A stretch of 64,000 nt of DNA. It comes from Pisaster brevispinus. Lineage: Eukaryota; Echinodermata; Asteroidea; Forcipulatida; Asteriidae. Positions within the stretch are counted from its first letter, which is position 1. Each line of letters starts with the position of its first letter. The translations under genes were made by a program, and so were the position numbers. Where the stretch lies: positions 1,788,001-1,852,000 of the forward strand of contig JAMKCF010000001.1 in NCBI GenBank assembly GCA_023634235.1, given 5' to 3'. The notes beneath the pieces are model-generated. The model was not told the DNA's origin. It worked only from the letters and a program-made list of their open reading frames with translations, and did not search any database. Positions 41,701 to 44,700 of the stretch are shown here, in pieces.

Positions 41701-44700
41701 GGTTAGGCCCCCTGGCTCCCGGAGACCTGGTAAATTCTTACCTGGGAGTTTTAAGAGTGAATGTTTGTGGCAATTATTTTATAATTTAACCCTAGTCCTC
41801 GTGGGGGTACCAATAAATCAGTCATTCAATGACTAATCAAGCCATTTTTCCAAAGTGTAACGACCTGGGAGAGTCATATTCCTTGGTATCCTAGACTGGA
41901 CCATTCCACTTGTCAAAAAGGGGGGTCAGGTCTCAGGGTTTTTTTGAGGGGCAGAAAACTACTTCCACTCGTGTACTCGGCACAGATATCCCATGCCAAT
42001 CACAGACCTACCAAGATCTAACCTTTTTGTAGGCGGAGCTGTCTGTAATTAGTTAAACAAAGAATAATGGCTCGACTTATCCTAGACAAAGCTGGGCATG
42101 TGAAAACATTGTTTGGAAAAGAGAAAAAATGTATGCTAATATATCTTGGATGATATGGATATAAATATTGGTACCATCCGGCGTTGGGATAAATTGGAAG
42201 GCTGCCACGCCCTAATTGTACTTAGAGTGGATTATATAAAAATGAGATATAAGTATCTGTTGTTTTAATCAGCTGGCCTGGTCTATTAGAAACGTGTAGA
42301 GATATAATTGCCATTGTTGTCACAGATTGCGTACGTGCTTTTCAAAGAGCCATGTTGGCGATCACGTCTACAGAAGAAAAGTACCCGAGGTTGTTATTTA
42401 TCATAATTATTTGCATTACGGGAAAGCAACATTAAAGAAAGAGGCTAGAATAAAACATCCTTTTCATCTGACAACTAACACCTGTTATCTTCATGCATAA
42501 AACAATAGTCCTGATGACTGCCCTAGGCAGATTAATTGCTCATCCATTAAGTTTACTGACCCAAGAAAGTCAATGTAAACACGTCAATCAGTGAAAAGGA
42601 TGTACATTTTCAGAGCTTTTGTGGCAAAACTCGGTAACATTTTAATGGAGCTTTCCCGTAATGGACAGTTTTGACCGGGATCTTTGTAATCATTCCTGGA
42701 AACTGATTTTGTTTTTACGGGCTCTATCCTCTATTGAATGCACGCACCAAGCTCACTTTCATAATACAGATTTGTGTATTTTGCTTTAACTTATAAAGAA
42801 GATTTCATTCTCAACCCTTTTAGTGGTTGGCTCAATATTGCGTCTTGCGTCGCGTGCCAACTGCTGCAACAGTTACACGCGACTGTAATACGCACTGGCG
42901 ATCATAAGAAAGTCTGCACTGTCGATTACGTCACGTGTACAATGATACCTCTCAAACCGAAGGCCATAAGATAATGTGGAACAGCTGTACGACTCAAAAA
43001 AGACATTTCTTACAACCAACTGAATACAAATCTAATTCCCAAAACGAATGTTTGTTTTGGCATGTCACTCCAATCATTTATGACATACTGTATTTAACAT
43101 GTCAGAACTCCACCATAATTACCAATTACAGTCAATGGTATCGTCGTTTGGTAATAAAGGATCATCAATGTTACAATCATGATTGACAAAATTCGCTCGT
43201 TTTGTTTGCGACGTATATCAATCATCAAGCTTGTGAATGGTAAAGCGCATGTTACTTGTGCCAATTTTCGAATAAAGATTGGCCTCTACATCTGCGGCTA
43301 CGGCTACGGCTACGGCTACGGCTTGATAATGACGTCAATATACATTGAAGCATATGCTACCTTAAGAAGCCACAGCCGCCGATTAGGACATGGTCTTTCT
43401 GATTCACATGACCCATGTGCTGAAAAACTTCCGGGTCAGATTTGACCCATTACTCCCTTTCCGGTCAAGCCGACCTGGAATTAGGTTTAAAAAAGGGGGA
43501 TTTTGACTCGGATTCTGCATCATTTTTACCCTTGTCTGGGACTTTTTTGAGAAGATTCCAGGTCACACTGACCCCGAAACTGGCCAGGCCCCACGGGACC
43601 CGGACTCAGGGTCAGTTGTGACCGGGCAGTAACTCTGGTGCAGCGGGCCACTCCCATTTATTGACGACAGCAACAAACCAAACCGACCCGAAGTCTTGGG
43701 ACAATTTTGAGGGAAATAATTGGGCTATTTTTTACCCACAATCTCGACTAAACTGACCCAAGCATGGGCAGTCCCGATGAAAATCCGATCTGGGTCAGTG
43801 ATGACTGAGAATGTAAAAATTGCTGTGCTATCAAAAAGTGCGCGTTTCCCCTTTGATCCCATTGAAAAATTGTGAGCTTTGCAAATATTGATGCTAGGTT
43901 GACTTAAAGTTAGTACGAGAAAGGTGTTCGGCAACTAATTTCATTCTGAAAGCTCACTGATTATAAATCCATCCCAGAACCAGTTCTCGTCGGAAAATGT
44001 TTCAGTCCGAAATGTTGTGAAACTCTGGACAATTTTAAAACACTACATTTTGCCATTGCTTATTTCAAATGCCACATATTGAACTAAGCTTTTAAACGAA
44101 CAGGGACTTATTCTGTCTGAAGTGCAGTCAAACCAATAAAACAGCATTTGAAGAACCAATCACTGATGTTTATTTTGATTGCAACAATCAAAATAAGCCC
44201 AATGTGAATACACACAAAAAACACAACAATTGGACAGTCATTTGGGGGTTTATGCCCGGAAATATACACTGAATTTGATGAAGTATTCACTGATTTGTAT
44301 AAAGCTCTTATCAGAACCAATCTTTGTGGACATCTTTCTGTCTGAAATGTAATACAAGCCGGGAGAATAAATTAGGAAAAACGAAAGAAAGCATGTCAAC
44401 ATTTGTCATTTCGTTTGCTGCATTTGAAAAATCAAATGCACATTTTTGAAAAAAAGATTTAAACAAAAGAAGAAAACCATGTGTTACGTGGGAGTGCTGT
44501 TTCGAATGTACAATCGTTTACTTTCAGAATGAGAGTTTTAAATTAGAAATTAGGTAAATGATGTTCCATCCCTTTATGTTATGTTTCTTGATAACTAGAG
44601 GATTGGAATGAATGTACTCTTCCAATAACCAATGGTTAACCATCCCTTTATGTTATGTTTCTTGATAACTAGAGGATTGGAATGAATGTACTCTTTCAAT